From Astragalus membranaceus (Eukaryota; Streptophyta; Magnoliopsida; Fabales; Fabaceae): DNA of 64,000 nucleotides. A program made the translations under genes and the position numbers. Shown here piece after piece: positions 11,445 through 22,380 of this stretch (positions are counted from its first letter, which is position 1; each line of letters starts with the position of its first letter). Below the pieces are notes generated by a model. That model ran no database searches. It was given only the letters and a program-made list of their open reading frames with translations, and had not been told where the DNA came from. The DNA lies in assembly GCA_039519185.1 (NCBI GenBank), contig CM076847.1, positions 73,357,247 through 73,421,246 on the forward strand, read 5' to 3'.

Positions 11445-13541
11445 TGTAACATCCCCAATTTGACTAATTTTGTTAATCAAAATTAGCAAGATGTCGTGTT
11501 TAATTAATTGGCTAATTTAAAATAATTAAGCGTAATTGATAATATGTTATAGTTGATTTAATTACCAATGATATGAATGTGTGTTTTGATAATTGAAGAA
11601 AATGGGATTTAAGTGGGAAATGTTAAGTAAGGGTATTTAGGACAATTCCCACCCATTTCACTAAAACCTCTCAGCTGACCCAAACATCCCAGCACTCCCA
11701 AAAACAAAACATTCCAGAATTTCAGAAATAGGGAGGGTTGAGAGAGAGAGAAATCGTGAGAGAGAAAGGGAAGAAGAGAGGAGATCTTCACCATTCCTTG
11801 ATGCATGTCAAATATTTTTACACCATTGTGATCCTTACCTTCTCCTCTTCAATTTGATACCAAATTCGTCAACCACATTCTCCTCTTCATCAAATCACCA
11901 TTTTCGAACTCAAGCTCTATCTTAGAGAGAAGCTAAGTTCTCAAGACTTGCATGTTCTTGTTGAAGCTCAAGAGTCAGTTACTAGAGCACCTTAACCAAC
12001 CACATCATAGTTTCAGTTCGTTTGGGTAATTGTGGACCAGTCTTAGCTGCCGGGTTTGTGTTTGAAGGGTTGGAGATTATTCCTAGAAGCTTGTTGGTGA
12101 CATTTCTTGTTTAAGCATATTTCAAATTCGCCTCAAACTCCTCTTCGGTATTGTGGTGAGTTCTATACTCGCTTAGGGTTTTGCTTATTTCGAAAATGAA
12201 TGTATATGTGTTCCTGAACTGAGTAAAACTGTTTTTCGTTTCGAAAAGTTCGCTTAAAACTGTTTTCACAAAGATTGCGTTTGAATGGCTAGTGTGTGAT
12301 TATGGTGTGATTGATTGGATTGATTATGAATGCTGTTTGGTGCCAAATTGATGTGTTGTTATGTTCGGGAATCGATCGGGACGGATTTTGGAACGAACGG
12401 AATAGCCAAAATTACACGAACCGTGCGCCCCTATTCGGTCTCTGCGTGCCAAAATTTTTTAAAAACACGCACGGGTCGTGCACCTTAGCGCATGGACCGT
12501 GTGTCCGCTTCTGTCACCCTCTTTCAAAACATGTTTTAGGCTATTCCAATTGGTTCCAAGTCCATTCCAATCCCTTCCCCAACCCTATGTAATGATAAAT
12601 AAACCGTAAATCGTCGAAAAAGCGTTGGAATGATGATTGATGTGAATTCCTTATTGTGTAAAATGAATGATAAACGATTAGGATTCACGAGTGAGAATAC
12701 ACAAGTATATGTTAATACTATGGACTAAATGTTCATTGAGGTTTTGGTAACCACTAAATAACTACTTGATGAAAGGATCAAGGTACGATAAATGAAAGGA
12801 CTTGGTATAATTCAAGGCATGATAATTAATGTAAAAGACATTAATTGGGGTGACGACCTCTATGTATAGCACACTAGGGGAGGGAAGTCATGAGCCCAAA
12901 ACCTAGGCACCTTCTTTGTTTTCCCACTAGTGAAAGTGGATTGGGTTCACCGGGGGACTGAAACTGCAGGATCTTCAGTGTTGTGCTGGAATAAAGTTAA
13001 GATCAGTGGGTAGCTGCTAGACTGGGCCTCACATACTCTGGGTAGCTGCTGAACTGGGCTACAATTAAAACAATGCATAACGAACCGCTAGTGTTAGTAA
13101 GGGGTCTCGATAGGACACACTGAGATAATGTTTATCTCACCCTTTATAATTGTGGTTTTTTACAGAGAAACAGGGAAAGGCAAAGACGAAGAAGCACGGC
13201 TAGACGGTGTGCCTTATGGAGTTATTGAAGATTCAGTTTTATGATTATGCCATTTTCCCCTTTGTTGCCTTTGTAGTTCCGATTCTATAACTATTGCTCG
13301 CTAACAGTTGTAAATCGTTTCCGCTACTTATGTTTTGGATATTGAACAGCAGGTTGTAAAATTTTATAAGTCAGGAGACTTAAGTATTTTATGTTAAGTT
13401 AATGGAATTGAAGTGACTGTTTGGATGTTATTCAAGAAAAGTTTTTAGTTGTGTTCAATATTCTAAACAGGAAGTCAACTCTGATGTATGCATTTTGTGC
13501 ATCTTAGTGTTTCTCGGTGTTAAAAATACTGGGGTGTTACA
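11445..13541 (+). mobile_element. solo LTR, 2097 bp, with GAGGG target duplication
   Basis: The insert starts TGTAACATCCCCA and ends TGGGGTGTTACA, matched inverted ends typical of gypsy LTRs. It is flanked by GAGGG at 11440-11444 and 13542-13546. No gag, pol, primer-binding site or purine tract is present, so it is a solo LTR left by recombination between the two LTRs of a full element. No gene is seen inside. The lineage is not certain; TGTAACA starts are common among Ty3/gypsy chromoviruses. Confidence 0.88.
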
Positions 13542-14393
13542 GAGGGTGTAGAAAAAGGAGTTTTGGGTACCGTTCTTGACACCGTGAGAGAGCTTTGGAG
13601 CAGAAAAATGAAGACATAGATCAAGACTTTCTCTATTTTGCGGGTTATTCTTTATCTTTGTATTTCATGAACTTTATTTTTATTTTATTGTTCGTGATAC
13701 CTATGGATATCGAAATCCTTTTCTAGGGTCGTAGGTGGATCTTACATGTTTAGAGACCTTTTTATGTTCTAATTTCTAGTTTGAATTCCTATTTTTATTT
13801 CAATTAATATTGTCCTATTGATTTAATCACATATTTAGGATTGATCTCCCTTTGCATGTTCATAATCAATTAGTTGATTAGCGACCGTACTACAATTAGC
13901 TGGTGGACCTATAGGATAATTGGGGCTATAAGTAATGCTTGACCAAACTTTAATTTAGTCTTCCAATCATTCAACCTTTTTGTACTCTATACTTTTCTTG
14001 AATTTAAATTCTTGGATGACCAAATAAGGGTTAATTTAGGAAAAAGAATATTAATCGCGAATAACCAAACGAATTAGTAGTTTTAGTAAAGGGATTGGTA
14101 ATTAAATAAAATAAAGGAATTCAGGTAGAATTAGACATAGGGGAATCGAAGCTTGCAAGTGAAGCCGTGACCCTAGACCTCTCTCCATTTGTTAAATCTA
14201 ATATTTTAATTCTTGTTGTTTACTTATTTTTATTTAGTTTCTATAACCTTCAAATTATTCGTTCGTCTAAACAATAAATAATCTTGACCAGTTTGGTACT
14301 TGTTAATTAATCTCTGTGGATACGATAATCTTTTATACTACTTATGGGAAAGAGTACATTTGCTCTAAGTGTGTTTTTAACGCAACAAGTTTT

Positions 14394-14411
14394 TGGCGCC
14401 ATTGTCGGGGA
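14394..14411 (+). other. primer-binding site of the outer element
   Basis: TGGCGCCATTGTCGGGGA lies six bases after the LTR end. It closely resembles the tRNA-Asp-type site of Athila/Calypso elements (compare 16707) with two changes. Confidence 0.75.
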
Positions 14412-14511
14412 TTAATTTAGCAATATTAAATGAAAAAGATTTTTATTGCTTTAGACTTTTTTATGCTTTTATTTTAATTTTTTTATCTTATTAAAAAAAT
14501 ATACAAAAAAA

Positions 14512-14844
14512 TTGATAACACTTTCCCAAGAGCTCGTTGCAATTAACCTTGTTTTGCAGAGAAAAGCCCAAATCATGGTTAAAACTCTTGGAGACTACAT
14601 TAGAGAAGCAAAGAAACAAAGGAATTTAGAGGCGTCAACTTGGTATATACCACCTCAATGTCAAGGCCTGATTCCTCCTCCTCCTTATGAGGCTTATTCA
14701 GACTATTGGGATGACTATGAGCCACCTCCCATTGAAAATTGGTGGGAAAGGCACAAGGACCCAAAACCGAGGGCAACTCTAGATGAATACATTAGTGAGT
14801 TGAACGAGACAATCAAGCAAAAGAGTTTAGAGTTTCTAACTTAG
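14512..14844 (+). CDS. short ORF of the non-autonomous element, function unknown
   Basis: A 110-residue frame just inside the primer-binding site. It is rich in acidic and aromatic residues with a Pro-Tyr segment (IPPPPYEAYSDYWDD, EPPPIENWW). It has no capsid or zinc-knuckle signature that can be recognised. The first codon shown, ATT, is not a standard start; the first in-frame ATG lies at 14575. A similar Pro-rich phrase (PPPCEPYS) recurs after its stop, which hints that this and the next ORF were one gag-like protein now broken by a frame change. Confidence 0.45.
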   Translation: MITLSQELVAINLVLQRKAQIMVKTLGDYIREAKKQRNLEASTWYIPPQCQGLIPPPPYEAYSDYWDDYEPPPIENWWERHKDPKPRATLDEYISELNETIKQKSLEFLT

Positions 14845-14924
14845 GTCCCTAAAGAGACAATCTCAACCCCTCCTCCTTGTGAACCTTATTCTCTAATTGG
14901 GACGACTCGCATAAACCCCAAAAA

Positions 14925-15320
14925 GTGCATAGGCAAGAGGAGGACAAACTTGCTAGGTCGGAGAAAAAAATTGATATCATGACAAACCAAATCTCAAGTC
15001 TCATTGCTTTGTTATCTCAAGAGTCCCAAGAAACACCTTATTCAGAAACTGAGCAATACAAAGGTAATATTCTTAGTAGTGACGAAGAGTTCTCCGTAGA
15101 AGCTAATCTAGAGGAAGAAGCTCTCAAAAAAGATGAAGAGACTCCCACTAAAGGGAGTCAAATCAAAATGGTGACTCCTTTTGAAGGGGGTCAAATTGAA
15201 ACAATAGGTTTCATTGATGAGAGCATTTGTGAGGAGAATGAGAAAGATCCATTGATTCATGATTTGGAGAAAGAGGAGAAAGCCCCCATTTTTGGGCAAA
15301 TTGTTTTAACCATTGGTGAC
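14925..15320 (+). pseudogene. 5' part of the acidic ORF, cut by the Athila insertion
   Basis: A Glu/Lys-rich frame (132 codons; for example EANLEEEALKKDEETP) of unknown function that runs exactly to the end of the GTGAC target duplication. The frame resumes after the second GTGAC at 27500 without a shift, which shows the ORF was open when the Athila-type element entered. Possibly a gag-like linker protein; no catalytic motif is seen in this half. Confidence 0.6.
15316..15320. repeat. target site duplication GTGAC (partner at 27495-27499)
   Basis: Perfect 5-bp direct repeat flanking the 15321-27494 element, the size expected for LTR retrotransposon integration. Confidence 0.95.
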
Positions 15321-16700
15321 TGATAACCATCCTTTGTGATGGTTATTACTTGCCTTTTTAAGCCTGAATTCTAGTAAGTTAATAAACTTGTTGTGTTAAT
15401 TAGTGTGTAAATAAGTGTTTTGGTCAGAATTATTGGTGCAGGAAAGACTTGGTTTGATTTGGGCATTTTTGATGCCCTTAGTGCATTTAATTGTATTTGG
15501 TGTCAGTGCTGCAGCAATAGGTGCGAGCGCAACAGGGGATTTGCGAAAGATGAGAGAGAAAGCTCAAGGAGAATGCGGGAAACACGGAAATTAAGGCAAG
15601 GACAGGTGTCAGAGCTGTATAGCACGGAAACATATTTCCTATTGAGGAATTCCCATGATTGCCCTCGATCCTAGGACGCATTTCCTTAAAGGGCCCTCAT
15701 TCTAGGGTTGCGTGCAAGGACACACTATATAAGGACATTCCTCCTTCTTCATTTGTATGCTCTGCCGTCACGAGGAAGTATAGAGATAGCTCCTCATAGC
15801 GTGCTTAGCTCACCATTGTTACCCACAAGCTTCATTGCTGAGACCATTGCGACAGCATCACTTGGAGTTACATTTCTCTTGGAGGATCGTACTAGAAGAG
15901 CTGGATCAGGTCTCCATTGTTACTATTGGAGCTCATTCACTGTTTCCTCTCAATAGTATCATTTCTTCCTTTGGAATTTGTAATATGACTTCTACTCTTT
16001 TGTTTAAGTTGTTTTCCTTGTTTTGTATGCTCAATATGAGCTAACTTCTCATAGTTGAGATGCTGGATCTGAAGTAACTAGATTTTTTATGCTATTCATG
16101 AAGTATATTTAATGTTGTGCATTTTACCTTGTGCGTGATAATATTTCCATTTTAGAGTAGGATTGGCCGTCTATTCTAAATAGCATTTATAAATTCAGAG
16201 ATGGTTTGTAAATTAATCTCACAAGGTAATGTGGGTAGTGGGCATTAATGAGAGATCTTGATGCTCCTTGCTTAACCCTAGAGATAGGAAGGTAAAACCC
16301 ATAAGGTGATTACTGCCGGTGCCCAAGCAGCCTAGGAGGTACTTCTTTAGGGTTTAGAGATAAACTCTTGCAAGGAAAACCTAGTGTAAAGTATTCGAGA
16401 GAATAATGTCTTATTGCTGCAGCACCTAATGCTGCAGCATTGAATATACCCTTAATAGCATATTAATGAAGTACTAAAGTGAATGCATCTCAGCTTGTTC
16501 TCATCACTGAATCTTAATCACCATTTCCATTTACCTTTACTGTTTATGTTACCAAAAATTTGTGTGTCATTTACTTTATTCACTAATTTGTTAGCAAGAT
16601 TAAACTTTTGTATTTAGCTAAATTCCTCGTGGGAACGATCTCATTTACCCTTTATTACTTGTTAAGACAGTGTATACTTGCACTAAGTTTTCACACAACA
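15321..16700 (+). repeat. 5' LTR of the Athila-type element
   Basis: Starts TGATAACCATCC with a perfect 9-bp stem at its very end (ATAACCATC with GATGGTTAT) and ends CACACAACA. Contains a TATA box at 15726, one GCTGCAGC near 15508 and a GCTGCAGCA pair near 16416-16439. Confidence 0.95.
15726..15733 (+). promoter_or_regulatory. TATA box of the Athila-type LTR
   Basis: TATATAAG in the middle of the LTR, repeated in the 3' LTR at 26520-26527. It is the likely core promoter for the genomic RNA, about 1.1 kb before the first in-frame ATG. Confidence 0.65.
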
Positions 16701-16706
16701 AGTTTT

Positions 16707-16724
16707 TGGCGCCGTTGCCGGGGA
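16707..16724 (+). other. primer-binding site, tRNA-Asp type
   Basis: TGGCGCCGTTGCCGGGGA starts six bases after the LTR. This is the site reported for Athila/Calypso elements, complementary to the 3' end of plant tRNA-Asp. Confidence 0.85.
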
Positions 16725-16815
16725 ATTTTAGTTAAATTAATTGTTTAATTAGTTAGCAACTTAGTGCCTTTTGTTACTAATTCTGTTTGTGTTGTTTCTG
16801 TTGCTCCAGCGTTAG

Positions 16816-19800
16816 TTGCTGCTACATCTGTTGCTGCAGCATATGCACAGGCATAGACGCAACACTCCAGAATTCCAGTTGCACCCAGAGATAGAAAGAC
16901 ATTTCAGAAATCTGAGAAGAGTTCACAGTACTCCAGGACTTATTGAATTAGGGCGAGCTGCTGCTATGGCTAGTCCTACTCCTACTGTTGATGGTGATAT
17001 CAGTCCACCACCTTCACCACCTCACACTACAATTCAAGGTGATGGTGATGGAGGGTACAGAAGACATATTATTGATATGAATGTCATAGGAATGGCTAAT
17101 GACAGGGACAGACCCATGAGGGATTATGCAATTTTTGACCCTCAAACTATGCAAACAGGCATAGTGAGGCCAGAAATTGCTACAACCCATTTTGAGTTCA
17201 AGCCTATGATGTTCCAAATGCTTCAAACAATTGGGCAGTTTGGTGGTGGTCCCCTTGAAGACCCACATCTGCATTTGAAACAATTTGTTGAGGTTTGCAG
17301 TAATTTCATCCTCCCTGGTGTTTCAGATGATGCTTTCAAACTGAAACTGTTCCCTTATTCCCTGAAGGATAGAGCAAAGGCCTGGCTTAACTCCCTAGAG
17401 CCTAACTCTATCACTACTTGGAATGAGATGGCAGAAAAATTTATGACAAAATATTTTCCTCCAATAAAGAATGCCAGGATGAGAAATGAAATTACCTCTT
17501 TTAAGCAAACTGAATTTGAAACTTTGTTTGAAGCCTGGGAAAGATACAAGGATCTGTTGAGGAAGTGCCCACACCATGGTATTCCTGTCATCATTCAAAT
17601 GGAAACCTTCTACAATGGATTGGAACCCCAAACAAGGCTCATGCTTGATGCTTCATCTGGAGGAGTTCTACTCAAAGGATCTTACAATGATGCTTATAAT
17701 CTTATTGAGGATATTGCTGCAAATAGCTACCAATGGCCTACTGCTAGGTTAAGTGCTCAAAAGAAGGTGGTTGGTGTACATGAAGTCAGTGAAATCACTG
17801 CCTTGTCTGCTCAAGTGGCTTCAATATCTAATATGATCAAAAACATGGGTTCACCTAGTGCTGCAGCAACATCTGCTGCAGCAACTGAAGCAACTGTTGC
17901 AGCAATTGAACCAGCTCCATGCGGTTCCTCTCCAAGTTGTGTTTATTGTGGGGGAGGTCATCTTTATGAGGAATGTCCTGCGAATCCTATATCAGTCAAC
18001 TATGTTGGGTACAACAAAGGTAATAATCCATATTCAAATACCTATAATCCTGGGTGGAGAGATCATCCAAATTTTAGGTGGAGCAACAATGCTGCAGCAA
18101 CACCTGCTGCAACAGCTACTCCAGCACCTGCTGTACCACCAGGATTTCCTGCTCAATCAAGACAAGCTGCACCTGCAACTGATAACTTTATGGAGGCCAT
18201 GCTTAAGGCTTTCATGAATGAAACAAAGACTCAATATCAGACACAGGGGGCTGTAATTAAAAATCTTGAGAATCAAATAGGCCAAATAGCTTCTGCTCTA
18301 ACCCAAAGACCTAGTGGATCATTGCCATCTACTACTGAAGCTTCATCATCCAAGGCTAAGGAAACATGCAAGGCTATATCTCTAAGGAGTGGGAAGGATT
18401 TGAATGGGCCATCACTTAAGACAAGTGGTGGTGACAAAAGAAAAGAAAAAGATTCTGAAAAAACTAAAAAAGTTGAAAAAAATGAAAAGAAAAATAAGTC
18501 AGATGCGACAGCAACTGATGCTGCAGCATATGATGCAATACCAGTGCCACCACCAGTGCTTGATCAAGATGTGCCACCTCCACCATTTCCTCAGAGATTG
18601 AAGAAGGCACAGCAAGACAAGCAATTTGGCAAGTTTCTTGAGGTGTTGAAACAGCTGCACATTAATGTCCCTCTAGTTGAGGCTCTTCAACAAATGCCCA
18701 ACTATGCAAAGTTCATGAAGGATGTCTTAACCAAAAGGAGGAGGCTAGGTGAATTTGAAACAGTAGCCATGACAGAAGAATGTAGTATGATCATGCAAAG
18801 CAAGCTTCCAAGCAAACTGAAGGATCCAGGAAGTTTCACTATCCCATGTTCTATTGGTGAAACTTATACTGGTAGAGCTCTTTGTGACTTGGGTGCAAGC
18901 ATTAATTTGATGCCTAAGTCTGTATTTACTCAGTTGGGTATTGGAGTTGCCAGGCCTACAACTGTTACACTCCAATTAGCAGATAGATCTATTGCCTACC
19001 CTGAAGGAATCATTGAAGATGTGCTAATAAAGGTAGATAAATTTGTTTTTCCAGCTGACTTTGTGATTTTAGATTTTGATGCAGATAAGGAAGTGCCTAT
19101 CATACTGGGAAGACCCTTCTTAGCTACTGGCAAGACTCTAATTGATGTGCAGAAGGGAGAGTTAACTATGAGGGTTAATGATCAAGAGATAAAGTTTAAT
19201 GTCATGAATGCCCTGAAGTTACCTGAAAAAGGAACTGAGGAGTGCTCCTTTGTAGTATCTCTGGATTCTGTAGTTCAGAAGAAGTTCAACAAGCAGAGTG
19301 ACCATCTGGTGCAAGCATTTGCAAGTGTGGGCAGAGGTGAATTACTGGAAGAAGGGCTGCTAAATGAAGAAGTCACTGTTAAAGAGGTTTGGACTAAGCA
19401 ATATGAGTCTCTGGAACTGGGAGATTCTGATCTCAAGAAGAATGTGCCTTCTATAGAAAAGCCTCCCACTCTTGAACTGAAGGAATTGCCACAGCATCTC
19501 AAATATGCCTATTTAGGGGAAAATGATACATTGCCAGTGATCATTGCTTCTGATCTCTCTAAGAATCAAGAGCATGATCTCATTACTACCCTAAAGAGGC
19601 ATAAGAAAGCAATTGGGTGGCAAATGTCTGATATCAAGGGAATTAGCCCTACCATCTGCATGCATAGAATCATTCTTGAGGAAGGTGCTAAAAACAGTAT
19701 TGAAGGTCAGAGGAGGCTAAATCCCATTATGAAAGAAGTTGTGAAGAAAGAGATTATCAAGTGGCTGGATGCTGGCATTGTATATCCTATCTCTGACAGT

Positions 19801-21447
19801 GCATGGGTGAGCCCTGTGCAATGTGTCCCTAAGAAAGGAGGAGTCACAGTGGTAGCCAATGAGAAGAATGAGCTTATTCCTACAAGAACTGTAACTGGTT
19901 GGAGGATATGTATGGACTATAGGAAGCTCAACAAAGCCACAAGAAAGGACCATTTTCCCTTGCCATTCATTGATCAAATGTTGGATAGACTGGCTGGGAA
20001 GGAGTTTTATTGCTTTTTGGATGGCTACTCTGGCTACAATCAAATAGCCATAGTACCTGAAGATCAGCAAAAGACTACTTTCACCTGCCCCTATGGTACT
20101 TTTGCTTTCAGGAGAATGCCTTTTGGGCTATGCAATGCACCAGCAACTTTCCAAAGATGTATGATGTCAATCTTCTCTGAGTTTATTGAAAAGTCAATGG
20201 AAGTGTTTATGGATGACTTCTCAGTTTTTGGGGAAACATTTCAACTATGCCTTGATAACTTGGAGAAGATTCTGGACAGATGTGAAGAGACCAATTTGGT
20301 GCTTAATTGGGAAAAATGCCACTTCATGGTCCAAGAAGGTATTGTATTGGGTCACAAGATTTCTAAGAAGGGTATTGAGGTTGATAAAGCTAAGGTGGAA
20401 GTGATTGAAAAGATGCATCCTCCAACCAATGTGAAAGGTGTCAGGAGTTTTCTTGGGCATGCTGGGTTTTATAGAAGATTCATCAAGGACTTCTCCAAAA
20501 TTTCTAAGCCTCTGTGTCAATTGCTGCAGCATGACACTCCATTTGTTTTTGATGAGGCCTGTGCTGCAGCATTCCAGAAGTTACAGAGTGCCCTGGTAAC
20601 TGCACCTGTTATTGTTACTCCTGACTGGGACAAACTGTTTGAGCTCATGTGTGATGCTAGTGATTATGCCATAGGTGCTGCCCTTGGCCAGAGGTATGGA
20701 AAAGTCTTTCACTCAATTTATTATGCTAGCAAAACACTTGTAGATGCTCAATTAAACTACACTACTACTGAAAAAGAATTGTTAGCTGTGGTTTTCGCAT
20801 TTGATAAATTTAGATCATACTTAGTTGGCACCAAAGTGATTGTTTACACTGATCACTCAGCCATTAAGTATTTGATTACTAAGAAAGATGCAAAACCTAG
20901 GCTAATAAGATGGGTTCTCCTCCTCCAAGAATTTGATCTTGAAATTAAAGATAAAAAGGGGGTAGAGAACCAAGTTGCTGATCATTTGTCTAGACTGGAA
21001 AATGAAAGTGCAGGTACATTTGGTGAAATTAAAGAGCACTTTCCTGATGAACACTTACTGGCTGTTAGTGCTGCAGCACCAGATGTTGCAGCGCCATGGT
21101 ATGCTGACATAGTCAACTTCTTGGTGAGCAAGGTGGTACCGTGTGACATGAATCACCAACAAAGGAAGAGGTTCTTTCACATTGTCAAGCAATATTACTG
21201 GGACGAACCCTTCCTCTACAAGAATTGCCCTGATCAGTTGTTTAGAAGATGTATAGTAGATGAAGAGCAGCAGCAAGTGCTGCAGCAATGTCATGCTGCA
21301 GCATATGGAGGACACTTTGGGGGTATGAGAACAGCAGCAAAAGTCCTGCAATCTGGTTACTACTGGCCTACCATTTTCAAGGATGCCCATGAGTTAGTAA
21401 AAAAATGTGATAATTGCCAAAGGAGTGGGAACATCTCCAATAAGTAA
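16816..21447 (+). CDS. gag-pol polyprotein (Athila type) up to an integrase stop
   Basis: The frame opens at a TTG; the first in-frame ATG is at 16843 (MHRHRRNTPEF), the more likely start. Order: retrotransposon capsid region about residues 145-310 (LKLFPYSLKDRAKAWL, EAWERYKDLLRKCPHHG); zinc knuckle about 375-387 (CVYCGGGH then EEC); Lys-rich linker; aspartic protease about 690 (DLGASINLMPKS, ILGRPFL); reverse transcriptase with FLDGYSGYNQIA and the active site VFMDDF near 1130; RNase H near 1277 (CDASDYAIGAALGQ); integrase zinc-binding HHCC (HAAAYGGHF, CDNCQRSG). A TAA at 21445 separates this from the integrase core in the same frame. Ala-rich parts of gag, and residues near RNase H and HHCC, coincide with GCTGCAGC copies. 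Confidence 0.93.
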   Translation: MLLHLLLQHMHRHRRNTPEFQLHPEIERHFRNLRRVHSTPGLIELGRAAAMASPTPTVDGDISPPPSPPHTTIQGDGDGGYRRHIIDMNVIGMANDRDRPMRDYAIFDPQTMQTGIVRPEIATTHFEFKPMMFQMLQTIGQFGGGPLEDPHLHLKQFVEVCSNFILPGVSDDAFKLKLFPYSLKDRAKAWLNSLEPNSITTWNEMAEKFMTKYFPPIKNARMRNEITSFKQTEFETLFEAWERYKDLLRKCPHHGIPVIIQMETFYNGLEPQTRLMLDASSGGVLLKGSYNDAYNLIEDIAANSYQWPTARLSAQKKVVGVHEVSEITALSAQVASISNMIKNMGSPSAAATSAAATEATVAAIEPAPCGSSPSCVYCGGGHLYEECPANPISVNYVGYNKGNNPYSNTYNPGWRDHPNFRWSNNAAATPAATATPAPAVPPGFPAQSRQAAPATDNFMEAMLKAFMNETKTQYQTQGAVIKNLENQIGQIASALTQRPSGSLPSTTEASSSKAKETCKAISLRSGKDLNGPSLKTSGGDKRKEKDSEKTKKVEKNEKKNKSDATATDAAAYDAIPVPPPVLDQDVPPPPFPQRLKKAQQDKQFGKFLEVLKQLHINVPLVEALQQMPNYAKFMKDVLTKRRRLGEFETVAMTEECSMIMQSKLPSKLKDPGSFTIPCSIGETYTGRALCDLGASINLMPKSVFTQLGIGVARPTTVTLQLADRSIAYPEGIIEDVLIKVDKFVFPADFVILDFDADKEVPIILGRPFLATGKTLIDVQKGELTMRVNDQEIKFNVMNALKLPEKGTEECSFVVSLDSVVQKKFNKQSDHLVQAFASVGRGELLEEGLLNEEVTVKEVWTKQYESLELGDSDLKKNVPSIEKPPTLELKELPQHLKYAYLGENDTLPVIIASDLSKNQEHDLITTLKRHKKAIGWQMSDIKGISPTICMHRIILEEGAKNSIEGQRRLNPIMKEVVKKEIIKWLDAGIVYPISDSAWVSPVQCVPKKGGVTVVANEKNELIPTRTVTGWRICMDYRKLNKATRKDHFPLPFIDQMLDRLAGKEFYCFLDGYSGYNQIAIVPEDQQKTTFTCPYGTFAFRRMPFGLCNAPATFQRCMMSIFSEFIEKSMEVFMDDFSVFGETFQLCLDNLEKILDRCEETNLVLNWEKCHFMVQEGIVLGHKISKKGIEVDKAKVEVIEKMHPPTNVKGVRSFLGHAGFYRRFIKDFSKISKPLCQLLQHDTPFVFDEACAAAFQKLQSALVTAPVIVTPDWDKLFELMCDASDYAIGAALGQRYGKVFHSIYYASKTLVDAQLNYTTTEKELLAVVFAFDKFRSYLVGTKVIVYTDHSAIKYLITKKDAKPRLIRWVLLLQEFDLEIKDKKGVENQVADHLSRLENESAGTFGEIKEHFPDEHLLAVSAAAPDVAAPWYADIVNFLVSKVVPCDMNHQQRKRFFHIVKQYYWDEPFLYKNCPDQLFRRCIVDEEQQQVLQQCHAAAYGGHFGGMRTAAKVLQSGYYWPTIFKDAHELVKKCDNCQRSGNISNK

Positions 21448-21450
21448 GAA

Positions 21451-22380
21451 ATGCCTTTAACCAACATCCTAGAGATTGAACTCTTTGATGTTTGGGGCAT
21501 GGACTTTATGGGACCTTTTCCCCCTTCATTTGGTAATGTTTACATCCTTGTGGCTGTGGACTATGTATCAAAGTGGGTTGAAGCAGTGGCTCTACCTAAC
21601 ATTGATGCTAAGTCTGTTAGCAAGTTTTTACAAAAGAATATTTTCACAAGGTTTGGTACTCCAAGGGCCATAATCAGTGATGAAGGAACTCACTTCTGCA
21701 ACAGATTGATTGAAACTCTTTTAGCCAAGTATGGGGTTAAGCACAGAATTGCTACAGCATATCATCCCCAAACCAGTGGCCAAGCTGAGTTATCTAATAG
21801 AGAGATCAAGAGAATACTTGAAAAGATGGTAGGACCTACAAGAAAGGAGTGGTCTAATCATTTAGATGATGCCCTGTGGGCATACAGAACTGCTTTTAAA
21901 ACTCCTTTGGGAATGTCTCAATACAGATTGGTTTATGGCAAAGCTTGCCACCTGCCTTTAGAGCTCCAATATAAATCTCATTGGGCCATAAAAAAGATAA
22001 ATTTTGATCATACTAAGGCAGGGGAAGCTAGGCTATTGCAACTGAATGAATTAGAGGAAATGAGGCATTTTGCTTATGAGAACTCTGAATTATACAAGGC
22101 CAAAACCAAGGCTTGGCATGACAAGAGGATTCAGAAAAGGGAGCTTCAGGAGGGTGACCAAGTTTTGCTATTCAACTCAAGACTCAAGTTGTTCCCTGGG
22201 AAACTCAAGTCAAGATGGTCAGGACCTTTTAAAATTGAGAAGGTGTACCCCCATGGTGCTGTAGATTTGTATTGTGAAGAGAGGAAGCAGCACTTCAAAG
22301 TGAATGGTCAGAGGGTAAAGAAATATTATGGTGAACCAGTGGTGAGAAGCAAAATCACCACTGAACTACAGAACCTTTAA
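21451..22380 (+). CDS. integrase core and tail, same frame after one stop
   Basis: The frame continues directly after the TAA. The DDE catalytic set is visible: first Asp in VWGMDFMGPFP, second Asp in IISDEGTHF, Glu in SGQAELSNREIK. The C-terminal part has VLLFNSRLKLFPGKLKSRW and GPFKIEKVYPHGAVDL, the usual Athila integrase tail. It inserts the cDNA into nuclear DNA. The single stop upstream is the only visible block to the gag-pol polyprotein. Readthrough or a private mutation are both possible. Confidence 0.92.
   Translation: MPLTNILEIELFDVWGMDFMGPFPPSFGNVYILVAVDYVSKWVEAVALPNIDAKSVSKFLQKNIFTRFGTPRAIISDEGTHFCNRLIETLLAKYGVKHRIATAYHPQTSGQAELSNREIKRILEKMVGPTRKEWSNHLDDALWAYRTAFKTPLGMSQYRLVYGKACHLPLELQYKSHWAIKKINFDHTKAGEARLLQLNELEEMRHFAYENSELYKAKTKAWHDKRIQKRELQEGDQVLLFNSRLKLFPGKLKSRWSGPFKIEKVYPHGAVDLYCEERKQHFKVNGQRVKKYYGEPVVRSKITTELQNL

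Larger units (their letters stand above)
10897..14387 (+). mobile_element. 5' LTR of the non-autonomous element (with solo LTR inside)
   Basis: The LTR begins TGATAAACTCC and ends AACGCAACA just before the primer-binding site. Removing the inserted 2102 bp leaves about 1389 bp. Its first 391 bp match 29401-29791 apart from point changes and microsatellite length. Confidence 0.85.

Noticed and set aside
16416..16439. Reading the GCTGCAGCA pairs as a simple CAG or GCA microsatellite
   Set aside because: Copies are isolated palindromes with constant spacers of differing sequence, far apart in the element, not a continuous triplet run.
17014..20532. Several 60-120 residue ORFs opposite or out of frame with gag-pol
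   Set aside because: Shadows of the 1543-codon reading frame.
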